From: CAZCFB01 sp964511535
GTDB taxonomy: Bacteria; Myxococcota_A; Polyangia; GCA-2747355; CAZCFB01
DNA: 22,000 nt
Reading direction: 5' to 3'
Assembly (NCBI GenBank): GCA_964511535.1
Contig: CAZEFW010000162.1
Span: 1-22,000, forward strand
Every line of letters starts with the position of its first letter. The stretch's first letter is position 1. Below the pieces are notes generated by a model that worked only from the letters and a program-made list of their open reading frames with translations, was not told the DNA's origin and did not search any database. A program made the translations under genes and the position numbers. Shown piece after piece: positions 9,458-17,077 of the stretch.

Positions 9458-9477
9458 ATGGATCCACCGGCGGTCAA
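9448..9477 (-). promoter_or_regulatory. Candidate sigma70-type promoter of the mraZ/dcw operon
   Basis: On the minus strand, TTGACC (9477-9472) and CACTAT (9453-9448) are separated by 18 bases. The start point would be near 9441, inside the MraZ boxes. A second good -10-like hexamer, TATACT (9482-9477), overlaps the -35 but has no convincing -35 of its own. Prediction by eye only. Confidence 0.4.
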
Positions 9478-9641
9478 GTATATGGATAAAGTTTTCGGTG
9501 GGTTACAGTGCACCCACTACCTGTAGATGTAGGTTATTTCAGCACATACCACATCTTGTCAGGGATCCAGAAGCTGGAAGGTGGGGGAAAATGGGGGGCC
9601 AAGGCACTACCTGGTCAACTTCCCGAAAGTAAAGGCATCGT

Positions 9642-9684
9642 CGTGGATCCAGCCGCGGCGAACCCTCACCCCGCTGGATCCACG
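9642..9684. repeat. Perfect 12-bp inverted repeat with a 19-base loop
   Basis: CGTGGATCCAGC (9642-9653) and GCTGGATCCACG (9673-9684) are exact reverse complements. Each arm contains the self-complementary GGATCC. No T-run follows on either strand, so a simple terminator is unlikely. It lies upstream of the possible promoter at 9710-9738 and could be a protein-binding dyad. Confidence 0.6.
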
Positions 9685-9709
9685 CTGATGCGACCAGCTG
9701 GACCGCGGG

Positions 9710-9738
9710 CTGTCATTCCCCTGTGGCCCATATATAAG
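9710..9738 (+). promoter_or_regulatory. Candidate distal promoter for the barrel/protease unit
   Basis: CTGTCA (9710-9715) and TATAAG (9733-9738) have a 17-base spacer and match the sigma70 consensus at 4/6 and 5/6 positions. If used, the transcript would have a leader of about 325 bases before the GTG at 10071. Prediction by eye only. Confidence 0.35.
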
Positions 9739-10001
9739 AGGTGCAACGGGCCGCGTCAAAAAAATGCTTCTCAAGCGTGAGGCTTGGTGTTAACAATGAT
9801 CCTGGCAGCAGCAAAATCCCAGTCGCGGGCCCCCAGCCGTTTCCTGATCAAAATGGCTCTGGCCCGGAGCAGGGAGAAACAGCACAACAGAATTTCCCGG
9901 TCCACGTCAGGTCTGGCGACCTACCTGATCGCGCCAGCCCCTGCCAAATACCGCCGGTGAAGATGCTGTTTCGCCCCGCTGTACCGAGGGAAATGTACAG
10001 C

Positions 10002-10030
10002 TTGCCTCCCATTCGATTTTGGGCCAATAT
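10002..10030 (+). promoter_or_regulatory. Candidate proximal promoter for the barrel gene
   Basis: TTGCCT (10002-10007) and CAATAT (10025-10030) have a 17-base spacer, placing the start point about 33 bases before the GTG at 10071. Moderate match by eye only. Confidence 0.35.
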
Positions 10031-10070
10031 GCCGACCCGCTCAGGGAATGCCCTTAGACGAGGTGCCTAC

Positions 10071-11174
10071 GTGAAAAGACTGCTGACACACATTGTATGT
10101 AGCGCCGCGGTCCTTGCGCTGCTGGGGGTCGCGCCCAGTTATGCACAGGACGCGGAAAACCAGGAGCAGATGGCCGGAACCAAGGCCAGCTCCGACGCCG
10201 AGGTGAAGAAGGCGGCCGAAGTAAAGGAGAAGAGCCCCTGGCGGGGCACCACGTTCACCTACAGCAACGCCATGAGCCTGCTGGAGGTGGACGACTCCGA
10301 GTTCATCTACGGTATGAGCCTCGGCCTCGCCCCGCGGTACTACGTGCGCGATGACCTTAGCCTGCGCGGCCGGTTCAGCGCCTACGTGGAGCTCACCGAT
10401 GGCGGTGGCGTGGATCATCCGCAGCAGTGGTTCGTGGGCGACCTCTCCCTCGAGGTGAACTACGCCCCGACCTGGCTCACCATCCCGGTGGTGGGCATCA
10501 AGGTGAACCCCTACTTCCGCCTCTACCTGCCCACCGGCACCACCGCCCGCCGGCGCAACCTGATCATGGGCCTCGCCCCGGGGCTCAACTTCAGCAAGAG
10601 CGTCAAGCTGATGGACGGCGACTGGCTGCCCTCCATGAGCGTGGCCTACGCCTTCCGCGCGGTGAAGTACCTCAACGAGTACACCACGACCACGCTCAAC
10701 GAGCCCAACGAGGTCTGCTTCGGTGGTGACCCCACCAGCCCCTCGTGCCAGTCCACCGGGAGCCGCAACACCTCCTGGTCCTTTTCCAACTCGCTGAACA
10801 TCGCGCTGCAGATCCACAAGAAGGTCACCTTCTCCCTGATGGCCGGCGTCATCGACCAGCTGCTCTACGAGCTGGAGGACGCCGAGCTGGCCAAGCTCAA
10901 GGGCATGGAACACAGCGAGGCGTTCGGTGAGAACGACGTGGCCAAGGCCGACGGCACCAACCTGCGCGTGGCCATCATCGGCGATGTCAGCCTGACCTAT
11001 GCCGCCCTGCCGTGGCTCAACGTCACCGCGGGCTTCTCGGCTGAGACGCCGCAGCTCCAGCCCGACTCCGAGGGCAACTACCCGTGGCTCTTTAACCGCT
11101 TCGCGCAGTTCCACCTCGACATCAGCATCCCAATCGAGCCGCTGGTGTCCCAGGTGATGGAGTGGGTGGAGTGA
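10071..11174 (+). CDS. Exported outer-membrane beta-barrel-like protein, function unknown
   Basis: The 367-residue product begins with a clear signal peptide (VKRLLTHIVCSAAVLALLGVA..., cleavage expected after SYA at residue 25). The mature part opens with a charged Glu/Lys-rich linker. It then shows repeated amphipathic strands rich in aromatics, such as YYVRDDLSLRGRFSAYVEL, KVNPYFRLYLPTG and FAQFHLDISIPI, typical of outer-membrane barrels. Two cysteines (EVCFGGDPTSPSC) could bridge a surface loop. The frame is open for 110 codons upstream, but GTG at 10071 is chosen for the signal peptide and the GAGG seven bases upstream. The C-terminal residue is Glu rather than the common aromatic. It lies 92 bases before the lipoprotein metalloprotease and is probably co-transcribed. 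I do not recognise a named family. Confidence 0.75.
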   Translation: MKRLLTHIVCSAAVLALLGVAPSYAQDAENQEQMAGTKASSDAEVKKAAEVKEKSPWRGTTFTYSNAMSLLEVDDSEFIYGMSLGLAPRYYVRDDLSLRGRFSAYVELTDGGGVDHPQQWFVGDLSLEVNYAPTWLTIPVVGIKVNPYFRLYLPTGTTARRRNLIMGLAPGLNFSKSVKLMDGDWLPSMSVAYAFRAVKYLNEYTTTTLNEPNEVCFGGDPTSPSCQSTGSRNTSWSFSNSLNIALQIHKKVTFSLMAGVIDQLLYELEDAELAKLKGMEHSEAFGENDVAKADGTNLRVAIIGDVSLTYAALPWLNVTAGFSAETPQLQPDSEGNYPWLFNRFAQFHLDISIPIEPLVSQVMEWVE

Positions 11175-11266
11175 TGCACATGAACCGGAACCAAGACAGC
11201 ACTGAAACTGAAACCACTTTTGGAATAACGAAGGCAGCAAGCATTCATGACAGGAGGAGTTTAAAC

Positions 11267-14200
11267 ATGCACTGGCGCCGTCTCGGATCGGCGATCCTGT
11301 TGGGCGCCGCGTTGACCGCAATCATCGGTTGCGCGGAGCAGCAGGATCCCATCAATCGCGTGGAGGCATTCGCCCTCCCAAAGTCGCTCTTTGCTGGTGA
11401 GTGGTACTACCAGCAGACCGTGGTCGACGTGCCTGGCACGCTCACCGTATCCATGGTCGGTAACACCAACTACCAGGGTATGCACCGCATCCGCTGGGAC
11501 ATCCAGGAAGGCTGGCTCTACGCTCGCAAGGCGTACGAGGAGGTCCAGGGTGCCAAGCGGAACAACGACGGCACCGCGGTCAGCGAGGACACCGGCGAGT
11601 TCATGGGCAGCATCGTCGGCGCCTGGCGCATCAAGACACACTTCGACATCAAGCGCGGTTACAACCCGACCACCGGTGAGAAGAACAACGTCATCACCGA
11701 GAACGGGCAGGACTGCAAGTGGTACGACTGCACCTACATGCGCGTGGACTGGTCGCAGAACAACGCCACCGAGTACATGTTCCTCGACAACGACGAGGAC
11801 ATCATCAAGGCGCCGGTGCCGTTCTACAACCAGAGCAACGACCCGCGCTGGAAGCCGGTGTTCGACAACAGCGCTGGCTACATCGACGTGACCACCTCCA
11901 TGGCGGTCACCCCCGGCAAGGAGTACTTCCCCCGCTGGGACAAGGCCTACCCGATCTGCTGGCTCTTCATCGGCCAGCACGCCTCGTGCAACACCGAGAC
12001 GATCAAGATCCGCAACAGCTTCTGGCGCAAGGACCCGAACCGTGACTACGAGCCCCGTCTGCACCAGGGCCAGAAGGACGAGTGGTTCGGCTTCTTCGTC
12101 AACGAGCGCATGTGGTGGGACAGCCACTACGGCCTGACCAACAAGCAGAAGCGCAAGTTCATCAACCGCCACAACATCTGGTCGGATCACCACTACGACG
12201 AGTCCAACTGCTCCAAGGTGGACAGCCTGGGCCGCGTGGTGGCTGACAACTCCAAGTGCTCCAAGTACGGCGCCGGCTCCACCTGCGACCCGTACATCAT
12301 GTTCCACAAGGAGGACGTGGAGACTGACAAGGACGCCGACGGTCTGGCCGACGCCTACGAGAAGGTGGCCAAGCTCGACTCCAACGTGCGCGACACCGAC
12401 GGCGACGGCGTCATGGACGCCCAGGAGATGGTGGACGGCACCAACCAGCGGCACCTGGAGGCCATGTGGGCCTGGGACCGCAAGACCATGCACCATCGCT
12501 GCGTCAAGCAGAAGGACAAGCGGCAGCCCGTGCCCGTGGCTTACTTCGACACCGGCTACAGCCCGCGCGACCTGCGCTGCGACAAGGACGACAAGGGCAC
12601 CGGCCCCTGCAAGGCCTGGAAGTGGGCCGCCCCTGGCAAGCGCGACAACTGGTCCGTGTACCACAAGGTCAGTGAGGACTATAACGACACGTTCTGGAAG
12701 ATCTTCCTGCGCGCCGGCTTCGGCTGGACCGTGGACGAGTTCGCCGCCTGGGTGGCGACTCACGACCCGAAGAACGACAAGTTTGCCAAGAAGGCCAAGG
12801 ACCTGGATCTGTTCGGCGACGACACCCACGGCCGCTACGCCCACGTGATCTGCGTCAACAACCCGGTCCAGAAGGACGACCCCTGGCCCTGCCGCTTCCC
12901 GCACCACTCCTGGAAGCAGGCCAAGGAGCTCATCGACAAGGGCCTGACCTACAACGACATGGGCTACAAGATCGCGTCCAAGCTCATCGCCGACGGCAAG
13001 ATCGACACGGTCAAGGCCCGCACCGCCCCGGCCCCGCGCCACGGCGACATCCGCTACAGCAACATCAACTACGTCAAGGACTTCTACGCCGGTATCGGCC
13101 TGCTGGGTCTTGGCCCATCACACACCGACCCGCGCACCGGTGAGAACCTCGCCGGCGTGTCCAACACCTACATCCTCAACGACTGGGCCGCCACCTACGT
13201 GCAGGAGCTGGTGCAGCTGCTGTCCGGCGACATCTCGCCTACTGACTACGTCAACGGCGTGAACCTGTCGAACTGGGTCAAGAAGGCCGACACCACCATG
13301 GGCGCCGGCTCCGGCTCCCGCGTGGGCTCCTCCATGGCCACCCGCGACGTCACCCCGCAGAAGATGAGCGAGATCTACGACAGCATGGTCCAGCCCTGGA
13401 TGAAGCGGGTCAAGAAGCTCGGCTCCTCCAAGGAGTTCGACGCCATGACCGACTCGCTGGGTCAGCCGCTGAACCACAGCCAGCTGCGCCGGTACCTCAT
13501 CAACCAGACCGCCAAGAGCGGCATGTTCGACCCGACCAAGGCCAAGGGCTCCATCGCCATGATCAAGGGCTCCCAGCTGGAGCGCCAGATGATCGACAGC
13601 GACGTGCTGCTCGCCTCGGGCTACGCGCCCAAGGCGGTCAAGACCCTGACCAAGGACGTGCTCGACCGCGCCTCTCCGGCGCGTCACGGCTTCATCTCCT
13701 TCCTGGACGCTCAGGAGGACTGGCGCTTCAACATGAGCAACAAGCGCAACATGTACTTCCTCGGCATGGCCGACGACGCCATGGTGGGCTTCGCCTACCG
13801 CCTCAAGGAGAAGTTCAAGAACCTGAGCAAGGCCGAGCGCGCCCAGAAGGTCTGGGAGCACGCCCGCGAGGACATCATGCGCGCGGTGACCACCCACGAG
13901 ATGGGGCACACCTTCGGCCTGCACCACAACTGGGCCGGCTCCGAGGACGTGCTCAACTTCAAGCCGGGTTACTGGAAGCTGCGTACCAACAACTTCAAGA
14001 ACACCCAGCTCTGCTCCTACCCGGCCAACTCCGCCGGCGACCCGGACTACAGCAAGGCCACCGCCGACGACGGCAAGCTCTGCCCGTTCTACGTCAAGAA
14101 CAAGAGCATCGATAAGTACCCGATCATGCTCGGCAACACCAAGGCGGGCGCCGCCAGCGGCATGCTCAGCCTGTACGAGTACTCCTACTCGTCGGTGATG

Positions 14201-15898
14201 GACTACGCCGGCCGCTACAACATCGACTCCCTCGGCCTCGGCCGCTACGACCAGGCCGCCATCATGTACGGCCACGGCGACAAGGTTGAGGTCTACAAGG
14301 ACGTCGGCACCTTCTCCCAGCTCGACTTCATCTTCGACGAGTGGTGGGACAGCGCCGGCGCCGTGTTGATGCTCTACTCCAACCGCGCCCAGTCGTTCCA
14401 CTACACCAGCTGGTACTCCCAGCTCGGCAAGAAGACCACTGACGAGTCGAATCGTATGCTCATCGACTACACCAAGGTCAACGAGGTCAAGGAGAACGAC
14501 CGCCGCGTGGGCGACTTCTACGTCGAGGGCAACAAGCGCTACCCGCGCGTACCGTACCTGTTCTGCACCTACACCCGCGGCAACATCAGCGACAGCTGCA
14601 ACACCCGCGACTACGGTTCTGACCAGTACGAGCGCATGAAGCAGCACATCGACGGCTGGGACACCTGGTACGTCATGCGCTCCTTCACCCGCTACAACTA
14701 CCCGTGGGACACCGACAAGTACGTGGGCCGCTACTACCGCCGCATGTACCGCGTCCTGAAGAACTTCAACAACTCTTTCGCCCTGTACCAGGGGCTGTTC
14801 CGCCAGTGGTACGAGGACGACAAGATCAAGGCGTTCTTCACCGACCCGGTCAACGGCTACGGCGCCTACACCATCGCCATCCGCGACGCCTTCAACATGG
14901 CGCTGCGCACCCTGGCCATGCCTGACGTCAAGGGCTTCCAGGACAAGACGGAGCAGCCCGACGGCCAGACCTACTACTCGGAGGCGGTGTTCTCCTCCAA
15001 GTTCCGTACGGACCTGACCAACGGCCGCTACTTCGCCACCTCCTGGAGCACCACCGACTACCAGCGCACCTGCGGTCTGGCCTGGTGGGACTGCCTGCAC
15101 CACGTGGGCTTCTACCTGGACAAGCTGATGGCGATCTACGCGCTCACCGACGCCAACACCTACTTCGTGGCCCGGGACACCGCCGAGGACATCCGGCAGT
15201 GGCGCATCAGCTTCTTCGACAACTACACCACCCAGCTCATCGACTTCTTCGGCGACATCCTGAGCCACAAGTACGACAACTTCGCGCCCTGGTTCGACGC
15301 GGACAAGCCCACCGACAAGGTCGTGGTGGACAAGAACGGCGTCCAGTGGATCAACGGCGTGGCGTTCCGTAACTACGTGACCCCGACCCTCGACCCGAAG
15401 AAGCCGACCAACGGCGGCGCCGTGGAGGCCTCCACTCGCTTCACGCTGCAGCTCTACCTGCTGGTCTACGGCATGACCGAGTTCCACAACAACTTCGACA
15501 ACGAGTTCATCGCTCGCGGTCGCCTGTGGAAGAGCGGCAACAAGAACGGCATCGAGATCAAGAAGACCACCACCATCGACGGCACGGTGACCTTCAACGA
15601 TCCGTTCACTGGCATCACGTACAACGGTGTGAAGTACAAGGACGGCCGCGGCATCGCCCAGCGCATGCTCGGGTACGCCAACAAGCTCAAGTCCCGCACC
15701 AAGTACTGCACCACCAAGCCGGCCACCGGGACGCCCCCGGCGGATGTCTGCCCGGACACCGCGCCTCTGTCTACCCTGATGGATAAGGCGGCGACCGAGC
15801 TGTACGACTACACCCAGCTGCTGGACGTGCTGGTGCAGTTGACCAACATGTACGACGTCAACGGCTACAACTGGTCCGACGATCCAGAGGATCCATAG
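11267..15898 (+). CDS. Very large lipoprotein zinc metalloprotease (metzincin type)
   Basis: The 1543-residue product has a lipoprotein signal (MHWRRLGSAILLGAALTAIIGC, split as MHWRRLGSAILLG and AALTAIIGC, lipid on Cys22; +2 is Ala, so outer-membrane sorting is expected). The zinc motif HEMGHTFGLHHN (877-888) fits HEXXHXXGXXH with H877, H881 and H887 as ligands and E878 as the base. SSVMDY, about 90 residues later (M978), is the likely Met-turn. This combination resembles the DUF4953-type metzincins. A calcium-binding segment (about 356-390, DKDADGLADAYE and DTDGDGVMDAQE) resembles thrombospondin type 3 repeats. Numerous cysteines suit an extracytoplasmic protein. The ATG at 11267 has AGGAGGAG seven bases upstream; the frame upstream of it is not needed. 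Substrate unknown; protein degradation at the cell surface is the natural inference. Confidence 0.85.
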   Translation: MHWRRLGSAILLGAALTAIIGCAEQQDPINRVEAFALPKSLFAGEWYYQQTVVDVPGTLTVSMVGNTNYQGMHRIRWDIQEGWLYARKAYEEVQGAKRNNDGTAVSEDTGEFMGSIVGAWRIKTHFDIKRGYNPTTGEKNNVITENGQDCKWYDCTYMRVDWSQNNATEYMFLDNDEDIIKAPVPFYNQSNDPRWKPVFDNSAGYIDVTTSMAVTPGKEYFPRWDKAYPICWLFIGQHASCNTETIKIRNSFWRKDPNRDYEPRLHQGQKDEWFGFFVNERMWWDSHYGLTNKQKRKFINRHNIWSDHHYDESNCSKVDSLGRVVADNSKCSKYGAGSTCDPYIMFHKEDVETDKDADGLADAYEKVAKLDSNVRDTDGDGVMDAQEMVDGTNQRHLEAMWAWDRKTMHHRCVKQKDKRQPVPVAYFDTGYSPRDLRCDKDDKGTGPCKAWKWAAPGKRDNWSVYHKVSEDYNDTFWKIFLRAGFGWTVDEFAAWVATHDPKNDKFAKKAKDLDLFGDDTHGRYAHVICVNNPVQKDDPWPCRFPHHSWKQAKELIDKGLTYNDMGYKIASKLIADGKIDTVKARTAPAPRHGDIRYSNINYVKDFYAGIGLLGLGPSHTDPRTGENLAGVSNTYILNDWAATYVQELVQLLSGDISPTDYVNGVNLSNWVKKADTTMGAGSGSRVGSSMATRDVTPQKMSEIYDSMVQPWMKRVKKLGSSKEFDAMTDSLGQPLNHSQLRRYLINQTAKSGMFDPTKAKGSIAMIKGSQLERQMIDSDVLLASGYAPKAVKTLTKDVLDRASPARHGFISFLDAQEDWRFNMSNKRNMYFLGMADDAMVGFAYRLKEKFKNLSKAERAQKVWEHAREDIMRAVTTHEMGHTFGLHHNWAGSEDVLNFKPGYWKLRTNNFKNTQLCSYPANSAGDPDYSKATADDGKLCPFYVKNKSIDKYPIMLGNTKAGAASGMLSLYEYSYSSVMDYAGRYNIDSLGLGRYDQAAIMYGHGDKVEVYKDVGTFSQLDFIFDEWWDSAGAVLMLYSNRAQSFHYTSWYSQLGKKTTDESNRMLIDYTKVNEVKENDRRVGDFYVEGNKRYPRVPYLFCTYTRGNISDSCNTRDYGSDQYERMKQHIDGWDTWYVMRSFTRYNYPWDTDKYVGRYYRRMYRVLKNFNNSFALYQGLFRQWYEDDKIKAFFTDPVNGYGAYTIAIRDAFNMALRTLAMPDVKGFQDKTEQPDGQTYYSEAVFSSKFRTDLTNGRYFATSWSTTDYQRTCGLAWWDCLHHVGFYLDKLMAIYALTDANTYFVARDTAEDIRQWRISFFDNYTTQLIDFFGDILSHKYDNFAPWFDADKPTDKVVVDKNGVQWINGVAFRNYVTPTLDPKKPTNGGAVEASTRFTLQLYLLVYGMTEFHNNFDNEFIARGRLWKSGNKNGIEIKKTTTIDGTVTFNDPFTGITYNGVKYKDGRGIAQRMLGYANKLKSRTKYCTTKPATGTPPADVCPDTAPLSTLMDKAATELYDYTQLLDVLVQLTNMYDVNGYNWSDDPEDP

Positions 15899-15919
15899 TA
15901 GCTTGTCCCCCCTCACCAC

Positions 15920-15946
15920 CCCCGCCGGGTATCTCACCCGGCGGGG
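15920..15946 (+). terminator. Perfect 11-bp hairpin after the metalloprotease gene
   Basis: CCCCGCCGGGT (15920-15930), loop ATCTC, ACCCGGCGGGG (15936-15946). It begins 21 bases after the stop codon. No strong T-tract follows, so it may be a GC-rich, poorly U-tailed terminator or a 3'-end stabilising structure. Confidence 0.65.
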
Positions 15947-15970
15947 AGTGGCCCCCTTCCTCACATCTCC

Positions 15971-15976
15971 TATAAT
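15971..15976 (+). promoter_or_regulatory. Possible -10 box (TATAAT) before the DUF457 gene
   Basis: An exact TATAAT lies 16 bases before the ATG at 15992, directly after the terminator-like hairpin. The -35 position (GTGGCC) is poor. Transcription from here would leave a leader of only about nine bases. Suggestive only. Confidence 0.35.
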
Positions 15977-15991
15977 CTTACTCAGGTAGCC

Positions 15992-17032
15992 ATGGATCCG
16001 CTCACCCACATGGTGGCCGGTGCCCTCGTGGGCCAGGCCTTCTCTCCGGACGAGCCGAACCGGTTCGCCTTTGGCCTGGTGTGCGCCGGCGCCGGCGTGG
16101 TGGCCGACGTGGACTTCGTGGCGCGCAAGGCGGAGAAGGCCACCTCGTTCCTCAAGCTGCACCGGGGCTTCACCCACTCGCTGGTGGCCCTGCCCATCAT
16201 CGGCGTGTGCGCCGCCGCCAGCGGCAGCCTGCTGTTCGGCGCGCCGTTTTGGGCGCTGCTGGTGGCCAGCATGGCGGCCGCCGCCACCCACCTGGTGCTC
16301 GACATCATCATGCACGCCACCGGGCTGAAGATCTTCTGGCCCTCGCAGCGCAAGTTCGCGCTGCACCTGCTGGTGGGGCTCAACCCGCTCACGTCGTCGG
16401 CGCGCTGCGGCGAGCGCAGCCTCGGGGTCTGCCTCAGGTGCTCAATGCACAGCGCGGTGATCAACCCCTTCGTGCTGTTGCTGTGGGCCGGCTTCCTGGC
16501 CACGCTCTTCCTGCCGACGTGGCAGGCGGTCAGCGCGGCCGTGCTGGGGGCTGCCGGGGCGTACCTGCTGTTGCTGCGGCTGTTGCGCTGGCGGGCCGGC
16601 GCGGTGCTGGGCCGCGGCCTGGGGCAGGGGGAGCGGGGGCAGGTCTTCTCCGGCTCCTTCAACCCGCTGGTCTGGGTCGGGGTCGTGACCCGCGCCGACG
16701 GCCACGAGGTCAAGCAGGTCAACGCCCTGTCGGGCAAGGTCGAGGCCTTCGCCAGCCACGGCCCCTCGGAGACCGGCGCCGCGGTGGCCGCCAGCGAAGA
16801 GACCGAGACGGTGGAGGAGTTCCTCAACACCGCGGTGGTGCCCCACGCCACCCTCTACAAGCTGGGCGACCAGCCGCTGGTGATCTGGCGCGACCTGGCC
16901 TTCGCGTTCTCCCCCACGGTGAGCCTGTTCGCCGCCAGGGTGCTGCTGGACGAGCAGGGCGAGGTGAAGGCCGAGGAGTTCCGGGAGCGGTGGGATCATC
17001 CGCCGGAGACCGGCGCCGTGCGCCAGGCTTGA
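15992..17032 (+). CDS. DUF457/YdjM-type membrane-bound metal-dependent hydrolase-like protein
   Basis: The 346-residue product begins with MDPLTHMVAGAL, the classic start of the DUF457 (YdjM, LexA-regulated inner-membrane) family. It also has the other family histidine/aspartate blocks: a VADVDF segment (D39, D41), LHRGFTHS (H57, H62) and THLVLDIIMHATG (H100, D104). Several hydrophobic stretches predict an inner-membrane protein in the first 200 residues, followed by a soluble C-terminal half of about 145 residues. A CX7CX2C cluster (CGERSLGVCLRC) sits between them. The biochemical role of the family is poorly established, although the residues look metal-binding. ATG at 15992 is preceded by AGGT only. 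The stop codon TGA lies inside a heptad repeat array, so the last residue Ala is specified by the first repeat unit. Confidence 0.8.
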   Translation: MDPLTHMVAGALVGQAFSPDEPNRFAFGLVCAGAGVVADVDFVARKAEKATSFLKLHRGFTHSLVALPIIGVCAAASGSLLFGAPFWALLVASMAAAATHLVLDIIMHATGLKIFWPSQRKFALHLLVGLNPLTSSARCGERSLGVCLRCSMHSAVINPFVLLLWAGFLATLFLPTWQAVSAAVLGAAGAYLLLLRLLRWRAGAVLGRGLGQGERGQVFSGSFNPLVWVGVVTRADGHEVKQVNALSGKVEAFASHGPSETGAAVAASEETETVEEFLNTAVVPHATLYKLGDQPLVIWRDLAFAFSPTVSLFAARVLLDEQGEVKAEEFRERWDHPPETGAVRQA

Positions 17033-17066
17033 GGCTTGAGGCTTGGGGCTTGAGGCTTGAGGCTTT
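17025..17066 (+). repeat. Heptad repeat array A (six AGGCTTG-type units)
   Basis: Six consecutive 7-bp units: AGGCTTG three times, GGGCTTG, AGGCTTG and AGGCTTT. The first two units overlap the end of the DUF457 gene and provide its TGA stop. The same heptad family (AGRCTTG) recurs inverted at 19726-19801 and direct at 21363-21404. Confidence 0.9.
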
Positions 17067-17077
17067 ATGATGGCCCT

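Larger units (their letters stand above)
9485..10000. other. Intergenic region between divergent transcription units
   Basis: About 700 bases (9368-10070) separate mraZ from the barrel gene. Its mraZ-proximal end holds the MraZ boxes. The middle holds a GTGGGT/ACCCAC inverted repeat (9498-9517), four GGATCCA heptamers between 9460 and 9682, a perfect 12-bp inverted repeat, and a possible plus-strand promoter near 9710. Short open frames here, such as 9508-9780 and the upstream part of the barrel frame (9741-10070), lack ribosome-binding sites and recognisable protein sequence. I therefore do not call genes or an RNA. Confidence 0.5.

Noticed and set aside
9508..9780. Small 90-codon plus-strand frame in the intergenic region
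   Set aside because: No ribosome-binding site, unusual composition, and it spans the inverted repeat and the candidate promoter.
13118..16366. 1082-codon minus-strand open frame opposite the metalloprotease
   Set aside because: Its sequence is a repetitive Val/Leu/Gly/His mirror of the protease codons; the plus strand has the signal peptide, ribosome-binding site and zinc motif.
17057..17077. TTG start seven codons upstream for the beta-helix lipoprotein
   Set aside because: It lies inside the heptad repeat array and would place extra residues before a complete lipoprotein signal; ATG at 17078 is simpler.
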